Positions 31,506 through 41,590 of a stretch of 64,000 nucleotides of DNA are shown here, piece by piece. The stretch comes from Chalciporus piperatus (Eukaryota; Basidiomycota; Agaricomycetes; Boletales; Boletaceae). The position numbers and the translations under genes were made by a program. Each line of letters begins with the position of its first letter. Positions within the stretch are counted from its first letter, which is position 1. The DNA lies in contig JBBPTG010000017.1 in NCBI GenBank assembly GCA_038093975.1, forward strand, positions 1 to 64,000, given 5' to 3'. The notes under the pieces are model-generated. The model made no database searches. It worked only from the letters and a program-made list of their open reading frames with translations, and had not been told where the DNA came from.

Positions 31506-32159
31506 TAGGTAGTACAACTCAAATAAATAAAGGAACTAAGTAAAGAAAGTAAATTGTTACAATTTCCCATTCTTTCCTTCCTTTTCCTTTACCTTGTACT
31601 AAGTCCTAGTCGCTGGTTCGAGTCCTGTCTAGGCCTCTTGTTTCTTATTTTCCCTTAGTCAGTGAATGTTCTCTTATGTTCTTTCGCCTTCCATACTTCG
31701 TCATCGCTGACTCATACACTTACTGAGCATGACTCATTCTTATTCATCATAGCTCATTCTTACCTATTCTGACTCCTTCTATGCCTGCCCTTAACTTGTT
31801 CCCTTATCTATATAAACCCTTGAGTTTCCTCCTGTAACCTTAAGTTAGACCTACGCAATCTAACCTCGTTACTCCTCATTCCCTTTGAACCCTCTGAGAG
31901 TCACTGTCCAACTCTTGAACGAGCGCTAGGCCTTAACGTGGACATCCCATCATTAGGCTACACTTGAAACCCTTGTCTTTGACTAGGCTTTTGCGTTTAC
32001 GCTTTGACCTACCTGGTACAAGCATAACAAAAGGTCTAACTTGCCCTTGAAGGCTACCTTCGCTGTAGACCTCCACCATTTCCCAACGACCTCGCCTCGA
32101 CTCCTCTTGTTGGGGTCTCCCACGAGAAACCGCTAATCCACATCAGCAACACTGCAAAA
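31506..32159. other. AT-rich spacer with no recognised gene
   Basis: This 654-bp stretch follows the solo LTR. It contains pyrimidine-rich runs and a short tRNA B-box-like sequence (GGTTCGAGTCC, about 31615) without the rest of a tRNA. No coding frame is supported. Confidence 0.4.
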
Positions 32160-32990
32160 AGTCTGAAGTTACTGGAATGACTGGATCAGTTAAATCAGTA
32201 GTCCAGTGGCCCAGTAACCAGTAGTTTCAGTAGTTTCAGTAGTTTCAGTAACCTAGTCACCCAGTCATCAAGTAGTTTCAGTAGTCTTAGTAACCCAGTG
32301 GCCTAGTGGCCCAGTCATCCAGTCATTTCAGTAGCTTCAGTAGCTCAGTCATTCAGTCATCCAGTAGTCTCAGTAGTCTCAGTCATCCAGCAGCCCAGTC
32401 ATCCAGTCATCCAGTCATTTCAGTAGTCTCAGTAGCTCAGTCATCCAGTCATTCAGTCATTTCAGTGGTCTCATTAGTCCAGTGGCCAAGTGTTCCAGTT
32501 ATCCAGTAGTTCCAGTAACCCAGCAGCCCAGTCATCAAGTCATCCAGTTACTTCAGTAGTCTCAGTAGCCCAGTCATTCAGTCATTCAGTCATCCAGTAG
32601 TTCCAGTAACCCAGCATCCCAGTCATCCAGTCATCCAGTAGTTCCAGTAACCCAGCAGCCCAGTCATCCAATCATCCAGTCACTTCAGTAGTCTCAGTAG
32701 CTCAGTAGCCCAGTGTTCCAGTCATCCAGTTATCTCAGTAGCCTAGTAGCCCAGTGCCCTAGTCATCCAGCAATCCAGTTGTCTCATTACTCCAGTCATA
32801 CAGTATTCCAGTATTCCAGTAATCTAGTCACTCAGTGGTTCAGTAATCCAGTCACTCCAGTCACCCCAGTCACATAAATCACATAAGTCACTCCAGTAAT
32901 CCAGTCACTCCAGTTAATCCAGTCACTTCAGTAATCCAGTCACTCAGTGGTCCAGTAATCCAGTCACTCCAGTCACCTCACTAATCGAAC
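32160..32990. repeat. Degenerate CAGT-based minisatellite
   Basis: About 830 bp of loosely repeated units built on CAGT, such as CAGTAGTTT, CAGTCATC and CAGTAACC, spaced about every 9-11 bp. Runs of the same unit (three CAGTAGTTT in a row near 32220) show tandem slippage. An open frame across part of it encodes only Ser-rich low-complexity sequence and is not a gene. Confidence 0.9.
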
Positions 32991-33438
32991 TCGCGGCCAG
33001 GAACGCGAAGAGTTATTAGCCAGCAAAATCGATCTCCTCAACGTCGAGTTGGGAGATCAGGTGGATTTGAACAGCTGATGACAAGAGTACAAAGCGAGAC
33101 TACAAAGTAAGAGACGAGTTAGAGACGAGTAACACAGGCACTCGAAAGGACAATAATAGACTCTGATGAGACACACTATAAGGCCTATAGGGCTTTTTTT
33201 TTTTTTTTTTTTTTTTTTAATATTTAAATATGGCGAGGAAAGAAGAGAGGGGATGCTAAAAGGTAAACAAGTGCGTACAGCAAGTATTACAATAGTTCGA
33301 GCGACGATTCATGAATGGGACGACCATGGAAGAGCAACGCTTGCAGGAGCGTAGGGTTTTTGCGGACGTAACGTTCCCATGTGTCACCGGCTGTGTTTTG
33401 ATGTTGAGTGAGAGGTGGGAGGTGTTGGTGGGGCAGAC
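32991..33438. other. Spacer with a 25-nt poly(T) run
   Basis: The stretch between the minisatellite and the second solo LTR has a run of 25 T at 33194-33218, which could be the poly(A) end of a lost minus-strand retroelement. The distal part (about 33385-33438) belongs to the repeat family that recurs at 42.8-43.2 kb. No gene is visible. Confidence 0.45.
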
Positions 33439-33443
33439 AGCCT

Positions 33444-33897
33444 TGTTATGATCTCTCACAACACAGCGGGGACTTTAGGCAACACTAAGCCTATGCGAAG
33501 GATATGCTGAGTACTAAAGCTTAATGACGGTGAAGTCACAAATGGATTAGACTGGGGTCTGTGATAAGTACAGGGCTACTTATATACTATTGAGAAGTGC
33601 GCACAGACCAACAGCCGAATAAGGAAAACACAAAGGGAAAGATAGATAAGGTAAATGGTACGATGATAAGAAAAGGTACCAGGCACGGATTAGGGTCTAG
33701 GCCATGACATCATTGCTGACTCATCTAAGTCTGGACCTTTGTCACGTGACCTGATTATGTAATAGTTTATGTAATGCTACAGGGACTACCGGAGCGGATT
33801 TAAGATGAATCCGGCTTGACCCCTAAGTTGTAGACAAAGTTCAGAGTTCGAATACCGTTGTAGGCAAAAGTTTGAAAAGTTTTTAAATACTATAACA
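33444..33897 (-). repeat. Solo LTR of the Ty3/gypsy element, minus orientation
   Basis: A 454-bp LTR bounded by TGTTATGATC and ACTATAACA is flanked by AGCCT on both sides (33439-33443 and 33898-33902), a perfect 5-bp target-site duplication. It inserted into a copy of the hairpin-bearing repeat, whose halves lie on either side. It is nearly identical to the solo LTR at 31046 in inverted orientation. Confidence 0.93.
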
Positions 33898-33902
33898 AGC
33901 CT

Positions 33903-34249
33903 GAGCGGCTGTGTTCGAGGTGAGCGGTTGGGTTGGTGGGTGAGCAAACACTCACTTTTGGGGGCTATCACTAACCTTTGGGTGCCAGCGGGGCTGTTGA
34001 GCCCACACTGGCTTTGTTGACGTGTTGAGGTGTGGTGTAGAGATAGAAGTGCAGGAGAGAAGCCAGACAAAAGGCGAGTTCACCACGGTCATGTGACTTG
34101 CTCACGCAAATTTTGGTGAAGTCCAAGACCCACTTACTACCTTGCTTACTTACCTAAGGTGCGGGAAGGCTGCGACCATGACTCCCACCCACACACACGC
34201 GTTTGAACTCGGCCCAGAGGCCACCGCCCCCGTGGCAATGCCAGGCCTT
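33903..34249. other. Spacer holding a further copy of the hairpin/exon-like repeat
   Basis: This region contains GGGCTgttgAGCCC and gtgagCAAACactcac elements related to the repeats at 42.78-43.18 kb. On the minus strand one frame reads VGSTAPLAPKG. No complete gene is supported. The retroelement's truncated LTR begins at 34250. Confidence 0.5.
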
Positions 34250-34594
34250 TGGGGTCTGTGATAAGTACAGGGCTACTTATATACTATTGAAAAGCGCGCA
34301 CAGACCAACAGCCGAATAAGGAAATCATAAGGGAAAAGATAAATAAGGTAAATGGGACGATAGATAAGAAAAGGTACCAGGTACGGGTTAGGGTCTAGGC
34401 CATGACATCATTGCTGACTCATCTGAGTCTAGACCTTTGTCACGTGACCTGATTATGTAATAGTTTACGTAATGCTACAGGGACTACCGGAGCAGATTAA
34501 GATGAATCCGGCTTGACCCCTAAGTTGTAGACAAAGTCCAGAGTTCGAATACCGTTGTAGGCAAAAGTTTGAAAAGTTTTTAAATACTATAACA
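34250..34594 (-). repeat. Truncated 3' LTR
   Basis: This LTR matches the other copies from TGTTATAG (at 34594) as far as ggggtctgtg and then stops. The last ~108 bp are replaced by unrelated sequence. About a dozen substitutions or small indels separate it from the 5' LTR of the same element. Confidence 0.88.
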
Positions 34595-34607
34595 CTATCC
34601 CCTCTCT
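34595..34607 (-). promoter_or_regulatory. Polypurine tract of the LTR element
   Basis: The minus strand reads AGAGAGGGGATAG immediately before the 3' LTR start. In Ty3/gypsy elements this RNase H-resistant purine run primes plus-strand DNA synthesis. Confidence 0.75.
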
Positions 34608-35382
34608 AGGAATCGCATTCCAGGCGATTCGGCAATTTCCGCACAGGAACCTCTGTCAGATTTTCGTATTTCTGAAACAAGGCAGAGAAATTTCCCATGG
34701 TCATGTTAAGGTGGCGTGGGGCGGACGGGTGCTTTTTGTGAAAAGCTTTGACAGCTTCGGGTGCATTTGACAAATGTGCTGCCTTTTCCCATGTACGGTC
34801 CGATATGTCCCAGCCTTTCCAATGAACCAGGTACTCTAACTGTCCTTGTTTAACCTGAGACTTTACTACGTAATCCACCTCGTATTCTTCTTCTCCTTCT
34901 TGGTTGACTATGACCGGATCCGGAAGACGGACCGGTTGCCCTTCCAACGGTTCTCGAGCCGGTTTGACCCGTTTGACATTAACCGTGGGATGAATATGCA
35001 TTGAATTGGGCAAGTCTAGTGTGACTGCATTGGGAAGGACCTTCGTGATCTGATAAGGTCCGATCCAATTTTGCGTCATCTTTTTGGAGGGATAAGGTAA
35101 TTTGAGGTTGTCCGTGGATAACATAACAAAATCTCCGATTTGATAATCTGGAGCTTCGGACCGATGCTTGTCCGCTTGCTCTTTCATCCTGTTCTGAGTT
35201 TCTTCTAACGCCTGCTCTACTTCTTTGTGTGCCTTTCCACATTTCTCTAAGAATGTACCAGCCGGAGATGAATCGCCTTCGAATCCCATGCGTGGGAAGT
35301 AGTTTTTTGTTATAGCGAAGGGGATGGTTCCGGTAGCAGTGGAAGGGAGGAATTGTGATGGAACTGCGCTATCTTCAACCAA
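34606..35382 (-). pseudogene. Ty3/gypsy pol C-terminus: end of integrase and chromodomain
   Basis: This open segment begins in a shifted frame inside the integrase and continues to the polyprotein end. It contains the GPY/F-type region (KMTQNWIGPYQITKVLPNAV, TLDLPNSMHIHPTVNVKRVK) and a chromodomain (EEYEVDYVVKSQVKQGQL, then EYLVHWKGWDISDRTWEKAA). Chromodomains steer integration toward heterochromatin marked by histone H3 lysine 9 methylation. A frameshift near 35350 separates it from the integrase catalytic core, so the protein cannot be made whole from this copy. Confidence 0.85.
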
Positions 35383-36115
35383 TCAGCCCATTCCGTTTGA
35401 CGTTTAGCCACGTAAGCGCGGAGATACTGCTGGAGTTCTCGGTTCATACGCTCCGTTTGACCATCGGTTTGGGGGTGATAAGCGGTTGACAGCTTCTGTT
35501 CTATTTCTAGAAGGGTGCAAAGCTGCGAAGTAAACTCCGATGCGAATTGCGGTCCTCGATCTGAAACAATCGAAGAGGGAAGTCCGTGTCTACACCAAAC
35601 ATTGTCTCTAAATAGAATAGCTAATTCTTTTGAAGAAATTGTCTTTTTACAAGCGATAAACTCTACTTCTTTAGAGAAGCGATCTACAATTACACAAATA
35701 GCATCAAAGCCACGTGATTTGGGAAAACCCGTGGTAAAATCTATAGATATATCCTTCCAAGGTTCTTTTGGAACCGGAAGGGGAATTAATTTGCCAGCTT
35801 GTGCAGTTGACTTTCCCTTCGTGAGGGCGCACGTCTGACAATGTTCTACGTAAGTTTTAACGTCCTTTGTGACACCAGGCCACGAGAAATAACGAGTAAC
35901 CAGATGTAAAGTACGTCCTTGGCCACCATGGCCGCCAATAGGAGAATCATGAAGGATTGTGAGTAGTTTAGTACGTAAAGAAATAGGAACGAAAACTTTG
36001 TTTTTGTCATTTTTAAATACTATAGACCCCTCGTCAAAAACGAAGCCATCTAAAGTATCATTTTTTATTTTTTCTGATTCATTTTGTATTTCGTCGTAAA
36101 TAGGTGAAGAAAGAG
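35350..36115 (-). pseudogene. Ty3/gypsy integrase core, frame-shifted from pol
   Basis: The minus strand is open here without an early ATG. It shows the HHCC zinc-binding module (LHDSPIGGHGGQGRTLH and HCQTCA) and the DD35E catalytic triad (ISIDFTTGFP, VSDRGPQF and ERMNRELQQ). It is one frame out from reverse transcriptase upstream (break at about 36110) and from the chromodomain segment downstream (break at about 35350). These two breaks make the element non-autonomous. Confidence 0.82.
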
Positions 36116-38242
36116 TACCGTATTAATAAAAACAGAAGCAGGGAGTACAGTAATATTTTTGTTATGGTCGGGATCTGCTTCTCCGTGATCTTCTCGACGA
36201 GATAAAGCATCAGCCCTTCCATTTGTGGCACCCGGTTTATAAATAATCGAGTAATTATACTCTGAGAGCAGCGCATTCCAGCGTGCTTGACGTGGGCTCA
36301 GAGTTTGGGGAGATTTCCAATATTCGAGATTCTTGTGATCAGTCCAAATCTCGAAATGTTCTCGACCCATTAGATAATGTCTCCATTCCTGCAAAGCCCG
36401 AATGACAGCTAAAAGCTCCTTGTCATAAACCGGGTAGTTCTTCTCGGCAGAACTAAAGGAATGGGAAATGAAGGCACAAGGCCTCCAGAGGCCATCATCG
36501 CATTTAACCGAGAGCACAGCTCCCGTTGCAATATCACTAGCGTCCGTTTCTACTCTGACTTCTTTAGAGCGGTCAGGATAAGCCAAAAGCGGAGCGGTAG
36601 TGAATTGCTGCTTCAGCTTGTCAAAAGCTTGCTGTTGCTCCGGTCCCCACCGATATGGTGTGTCCTTTTTGGTAAGGTCATTCAAGGGACGAGCGATGTC
36701 AGCGAAGCCCTGAATGAAGCGTCGATAGAAGTTAGCCAATCCTAAAAAGGACTGAACACCCTTCAACCGAGTTGGCGCCGGCCAATCTAAAATAGCCTGC
36801 ACCTTTGAATTGTCCATCTCTACGCCTTTCTGGGAAATGACCATTCCCAAGAAATCTACGGAATCCACTGCGAAGCTACACTTTTCTGGTTTTACGTAAA
36901 GATCGTTCTCTCTGAGACGTTGCAATACGGTTTTAACTATTTCTAAGTGCTCTGCTCTAGTTTTTCCGAACGTAAAGATCATGAGATCGTCGATATAAAT
37001 AATAAGAACCCCATGAAGATCGCTAAATAGATCGTTCATCATTTGTTGGAATGTGGGGGGAGAGTTCGTAAGTCCAAAGTACATAACGACAGGTTCGTAA
37101 GCGCCAAATGGAGTAACGAAAGCCGCTTTCCATTCGTCGCCTTCTTTTATTCTAACATTATTATAACCCCAACGTAGGTCCATTTTAGTAAACATATCAG
37201 CTCCTTTGAGCTGGTCGATAAGTCCGGAAATGAGGGGAAGAGGGTAAGCGTTCTTGACAGTTCCCTCATTTACATAACGATAATCCATAACTAATCTCTT
37301 TTTACCGTCCTTTTTTGGAATAAAGAAAACAGGAGATGTCTGAGGGGATTTCGACGGACGAAGATATCCTTTCGATAACTCCTTATCGATGAACTTTTTA
37401 ACGTCATCTAGTTCCTGTTCGGACATCGGAATCACCCGACCCTTTTTGGGAACAAAATCAGGCTTGAGATCTATTGCGTGGTCCCACGCCTTTCGGGTAG
37501 GCATACGCTCACTCTCTTGCTCTGAGAAGACGTCTAAGTACTCGTGGAGTTCTACTGGGACTTTCTCGGTGAGCCCCGCCTCAAACACTCGACGAATAGA
37601 AAACGAACGATTCAAATGATAGTTGACTACTTTGCACTGATCTGTACAGCGTGTGAATCGTACTCGTTTGGCTACCCAATCGATTTCAGGGTTATGCCTC
37701 TCAAGCCAATCATAGCCGATGATCATGTGATGAGTGCCAAGTACAGAAACAAAAGCGTCCATGTGCTCAAAATGTCCATTGTGTCCCAAAACAAGCGAAA
37801 CCTTGTGAGTGACACCGCCTATCGCTCCCTCTGAGCCGTCGGCGTTGTACACTGGAATAGGAAAAGGAAGTTCTTCCAGTGTCAAACCATGTCGCTCACA
37901 GAACGATTTATCTATAAAAGTTTCGGTTGCGCCGGAATCCAATAGAGCGGCAAACTCCATTTTCTTCCATTGCTCCCCTTTGTCGTACATAATAGTAATA
38001 GCGAGATCCAGCTCGTTTTTCCGATTCTGATTCCTTACATGTATTTTTGATGGGATTTCTTTTTTCGAATATTTTACCTTAAGGGAATTAAGCACGAATT
38101 GTTTTACTTCTGTCGCCACGCCACTAAGGGACGCCCTTTCAGAAGAAGAAGAAAAGTTATATTGAAACGGAACACAAGGAGTAGTACTAATACAACCATT
38201 TGGTACACTATGTCCGAGCCGCCGAGAACCCATTTCTCTCAT
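36065..38242 (-). pseudogene. Ty3/gypsy pol: protease, reverse transcriptase and RNase H
   Basis: This 725-codon frame contains the aspartic protease (LLDSGATETFID), reverse transcriptase (FIPKKDGKKRLVMDYRYVNE, TKMDLRWGYNNVRI, YIDDLMIF) and RNase H (VETDASDIATGAV, EIWTDHKNLEYW, GRADALSRRED). All of these active-site residues look intact. It should continue into integrase, but an extra dinucleotide-type shift near 36110 diverts the frame to an early stop. Its ATG overlaps the gag stop codon as ATGA (38242-38239). Confidence 0.88.
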
Positions 38243-39567
38243 TGGCTGTTTCCTTTTAAAGCTTCGGCTGCCTGTGCCTTGGCTTCTGATTCAATGCGGT
38301 CGCGCCAATAGGCTTCCGCTTCTTGATTGGTATATGCCGCTTGATGCGACATGTAACTTGTGCTGGTGGACGGGCCAGCGGGGTAGGGGGAAGATTGGGG
38401 AGGGTAGGGTGCAGGGATGGTACCTGCGAAGGGCATCTGCCGGTTGTCAAACGGCAGGGAAGACTCAACGTATTGTTGCGAGTATGGGTCCCACATAACA
38501 ACTTGTCTCTGACGCGGCCTGTGGGGCTTTGGGCACGCGTTTGCAAAATGACCTGGCTGGTCGCAATTGAAACAGTTTCCCCGAACGGGGGATCTTGGCA
38601 TTTGTTGTGCCGACAGATCCATCGGGGCTCCACGACCAGGCTGTGTGCCTGTGGGAGTGAAACGGGGGGCCGCATACGGAGCGGGGGGACGTGGGAGCGG
38701 ACGTGATGCAATTGGGTAACGAGGGGGGAGATACAGATATGATGATGAAGGCCTTGGCGCAGTTGCGGGTGCCTGACGGACTGGAGCACCGCGTTCTACA
38801 ACAATACGCTCGAACGTGCGACCTAACTTTCGGTAGGTGTCGATTGTATTGGTTAAATTTTGCTCATCAACATTGGTGTTGATTTGCGCCTGATAATAGA
38901 TTTTGTAATCTATTGCCTTTTTCAGAAGCTCTTTGGCGTGAGCGTCTTCTATCTCCGATTCCGCTTTCAACAATTCAAACTCCTGAAGGAAGATGTCCAC
39001 AGGTTTCCCAGCCTGCTTTAGTGCTTCCAATTTCCGGAGACTCTCATGAGCGAGGACGTCAATCTGGAAATGTGATTTGAGGAGATGTGAAAATATTGTC
39101 CACGTGGGCCATGCTAGTAGTCCCAGGGGTGCTCGATCAGGTTCCTCGCCTTCTACCGGTGGCGGTGGTAGGAGTTCATATCGAGACCATTTTTCTATTG
39201 TCATCTGGGCGAACCCAGCTGCTTTTCCTTCTAACCGTGAGAGTACGGCGAGGCATCGAACCTTGTTGTTTTTCCACGTGTGGACGGACTGCCAGGCGTT
39301 AACCTGCGCCCACCACAAACGGAACTTGGTGCGGTCACCATCCCATTTTCCCGGGTCGGCAACTTTTTTGGACACGGAGTCCGAATTGTCTGATATGAGC
39401 GCCTTCAGAGCGGCGGTGAGAGCAGCGATGGGATCAGCGGGATCTGCCATCGGAGTTTCGGGGCGGGGAGTAGGGGGGTGTGAACTTTCGGATGAGGAAG
39501 GGAAATGACGTGGGGGAGATCTGTAACCCTGAGCTTGTGGTTCTTGATCTACGAACTCTGCTGACAT
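38239..39567 (-). CDS. Ty3/gypsy gag
   Basis: This 442-residue protein starts at ATG 39567 (MSAEFVDQEPQAQ). The capsid-type region (KFRLWWAQVNAWQSVHTWKN, WTIFSHLLKSHFQIDVLAHE) matches retrotransposon gag. A zinc knuckle, CFNCDQPGHFANAC (CX2CX4HX4C), lies near residue 335. It packages the element RNA into virus-like particles. The stop codon overlaps the pol start in a 4-base ATGA. The frame is intact, so this copy could supply Gag even though its Pol is broken. Confidence 0.9.
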   Translation of the reverse strand: MSAEFVDQEPQAQGYRSPPRHFPSSSESSHPPTPRPETPMADPADPIAALTAALKALISDNSDSVSKKVADPGKWDGDRTKFRLWWAQVNAWQSVHTWKNNKVRCLAVLSRLEGKAAGFAQMTIEKWSRYELLPPPPVEGEEPDRAPLGLLAWPTWTIFSHLLKSHFQIDVLAHESLRKLEALKQAGKPVDIFLQEFELLKAESEIEDAHAKELLKKAIDYKIYYQAQINTNVDEQNLTNTIDTYRKLGRTFERIVVERGAPVRQAPATAPRPSSSYLYLPPRYPIASRPLPRPPAPYAAPRFTPTGTQPGRGAPMDLSAQQMPRSPVRGNCFNCDQPGHFANACPKPHRPRQRQVVMWDPYSQQYVESSLPFDNRQMPFAGTIPAPYPPQSSPYPAGPSTSTSYMSHQAAYTNQEAEAYWRDRIESEAKAQAAEALKGNSQ

Positions 39568-40275
39568 ATATCCTTACTGAACCCTATCTTCCAAAGGTTC
39601 TCTGGGGATGACAGACACGAGGACGAAGAAAATATTTTTTCGAGCGGAGGTAATACCTGCGACGCTTATCGGAATCTTTGCAGACCTTCTGAGGAAGTTT
39701 CCCAAGATCTGTTTGGATTTTGCACATATACTACTCTCGAACTTCTATCTTCGAGCAGTAGCGAAAACTATCGTAATACAGGATACTATTTTTATTGTTT
39801 TTTCTATTTTGTACCTCGGCGGTGCTGCCGGCTTACGTTGCTACGTATGACTCAGCCAAGGGGGCGGCGACGCGCTTTTCCCTTGTCGTCCTTCGCAATT
39901 GGGCACGATCCCAATCCGGTCTTCGAACAAAATACTATAGTACTGAGGGTAACAGAGACGGGGCACTAAAGGCTGGCCCAAAAGAATAGAATAGCCAGAT
40001 GGCGAATGCGTGACGTCAACGGGTGATCACGCGAACCCGGATCGTGTCTACAGTCAGAGGGTTGGCGCGTGAGCGGGCCCCAAGACGTCTCGAACGATCA
40101 AAAAGCCCCTAGTGCACTATGGGGAACAGCAACTTTATCCAATTTATGACGGCGGACGGCCGTATATGCAGCAGTGGACGGAGTTGCGGTCTCCTGTGTG
40201 TCACGTACACAAACGGTCTTCTTGACCAACTCTTTAGCCCTAGAGTCCAGGCGGTGTTTTCAAGTCTAATCCAAG
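39568..40275 (-). other. Retroelement leader (5' LTR to gag)
   Basis: A 708-bp untranslated leader between the 5' LTR and the gag ATG. A candidate primer-binding site, TGGATTAGACTTG, reads on the minus strand at about 40261-40273, two bases from the LTR. I could not verify which tRNA it would pair with. No coding frame is supported. Confidence 0.55.
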
Positions 40276-40727
40276 TGTTATGACTGAGTCACAACACAGC
40301 GGGGACTTAAGGCAACACTAAGCCTTGCGAAGGAATATGCTGAGTACTAAAGCTTAATTGCGGTGAAGCAACAAATGGATTAGACTGGGGTCTGTGATAA
40401 GTACAGGGCTACTTATATACTATTGAGAAGTGCGCACAGACCAACAGCCGAATAAGGAAATCATAAAGGGAAAGATAGATAAGGTAAATGGACGATGATA
40501 AGAAAAGGTACCAGGCACGGATTAGGGTCTAGGCCATGACATCATTGCTGACTCATCTAAGTCTGGACCTTTGTCACGTGACCTGATTATGTAATAGTTT
40601 ACGTAATGCTACAGGGACTACCGGAGCGGATTAAGATGAATCCGGCTTGCCCCTAAGTTGTAGACAAAGTCCAGAGTTCGAATACCGTTGTAGGCAAAAG
40701 TTTGAAAAGTTTTTAAATACTATAACA
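40276..40727 (-). repeat. 5' LTR of the Ty3/gypsy element
   Basis: A complete 452-bp LTR (TGTTATGACT on the plus strand to ACTATAACA) sits directly next to the truncated TRM44-like gene. It is closer in sequence to the solo LTR at 33444 than to its own 3' LTR. The TATA box and the CACGTG, TGAGTCA and TGATGTCA sites are conserved. Confidence 0.92.
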
Positions 40728-41533
40728 ACTCCCGCAGACCGAATCGAAGCCGCTGATTAAACAGCAGGCTGGTCACGCGCTGTTTGCCTCTGAACGCGTC
40801 TCCATCATGATGGTACCTGACCACCTTGCAGCGAAGCCGAAGCGAAACGCGGGGAGGAACCGGAATTTGAGCAGGATCAGCTTCAAGACCCAGACGCCTC
40901 GTCCACCAGGTGGATTCTTGGACCTCGGGTGAGTTCTCAAAAACGAGACCCATCGCTCTCGACGCTTACGCCTTGCTTCGACGACGGACGAAACCTCGGA
41001 TCAGATGCGGAAACGGCCTCCTCACACACATCCTCATCTCCGAGGGCTATGTTGGCCACGGAATCGATCTCCGCGCACGCTCGTCCTGGGATCACTACCC
41101 CGAACGCACACGAGCCGCTCTACACGTCCATGCGCTCGATCCGACGCAGTACGTCGTGACGCTGGGAAACACCAACGCCAACGTCAACACGATACCGCAT
41201 CTCCAAGCCGGCGCATTTCTGATCGGCAATCACGCGGACGAACTGACACTCTGGCTTCCTCTCCTCGCCACGATCGAGAACGCATCGGGCTATCTCTCCA
41301 TCCCATGTTGCGCATGGTCCTTTGACGAACGCTTCGCGCGTTCCTCGACAGCAAAGTTCACAGGCTCGACCTCGGATTCATGCTCGATCGTCGACGACGA
41401 CTTTGTGGACGGCTTGAATTTGGCTGGTGGTGGAGAGGGTGGTCAGAAGAGTCAGTATTCGACGTATAGAATGTGGTTGGCGAGTTTGAGTCGGTGGTTG
41501 GGATGGAAGGTCGAGGATACTGTGTCTATGTAG
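40728..41533 (+). pseudogene. TRM44-like tRNA (uridine-2'-O)-methyltransferase, 5'-truncated
   Basis: TRM44 methylates U44 of some tRNA-Ser using S-adenosylmethionine. The exon 41005-41533 and the end of the previous exon (to 40928) encode the SAM-binding core and C-terminus. Joined across a 76-nt intron they read PPGGFLDLG then CGNGLLTHILISEGYVGHGI, followed by DLRARSSWDHYPERTRAALH, GAFLIGNHADELTLWLP and SIPCCAWSFDERF. The N-terminal half of the family is absent. The 5' LTR of the retroelement ends at 40727, immediately before the remnant, and no upstream part is found beyond the element. It is therefore probably inactive, unless transcription starts in the LTR. The upstream 200 bp keep an open frame but no recognisable TRM44 sequence. 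Confidence 0.75.
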
Positions 41534-41590
41534 CTGTGCTGCTGCCTCGTAGTAATTAAGCGATACTTCTAAATGAGCAGTAATATATGG

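Larger units (their letters stand above)
34250..40727 (-). mobile_element. Ty3/gypsy chromovirus-type LTR retrotransposon, decayed
   Basis: The element runs in minus orientation: 5' LTR 40276-40727, leader, gag, pol, C-terminal chromodomain, then a 3' LTR reduced to 345 bp (34250-34594). A polypurine tract (AGAGAGGGGATAG on the minus strand) ends directly at the 3' LTR. Two nucleotides inside the 5' LTR is a possible primer-binding site, TGGATTAGACTTG. Pol is split by two frameshifts (about 36110 and 35350). The outer ~108 bp of the 3' LTR are missing, so no target duplication can be checked; ACTCC flanks the 5' LTR. The two LTRs differ at about a dozen positions over 345 bp, so the copy is not recent. 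Confidence 0.92.

Noticed and set aside
31600..31640. Possible tRNA gene or SINE (B-box-like GGTTCGAGTCC)
   Set aside because: No A box, no acceptor-stem pairing and no anticodon arm at the right spacing; a single 11-bp match is weak.
32306..32509. Ser-rich open frame in the minisatellite
   Set aside because: It is a by-product of the CAGT repeat, with no start context, introns or conservation signal.
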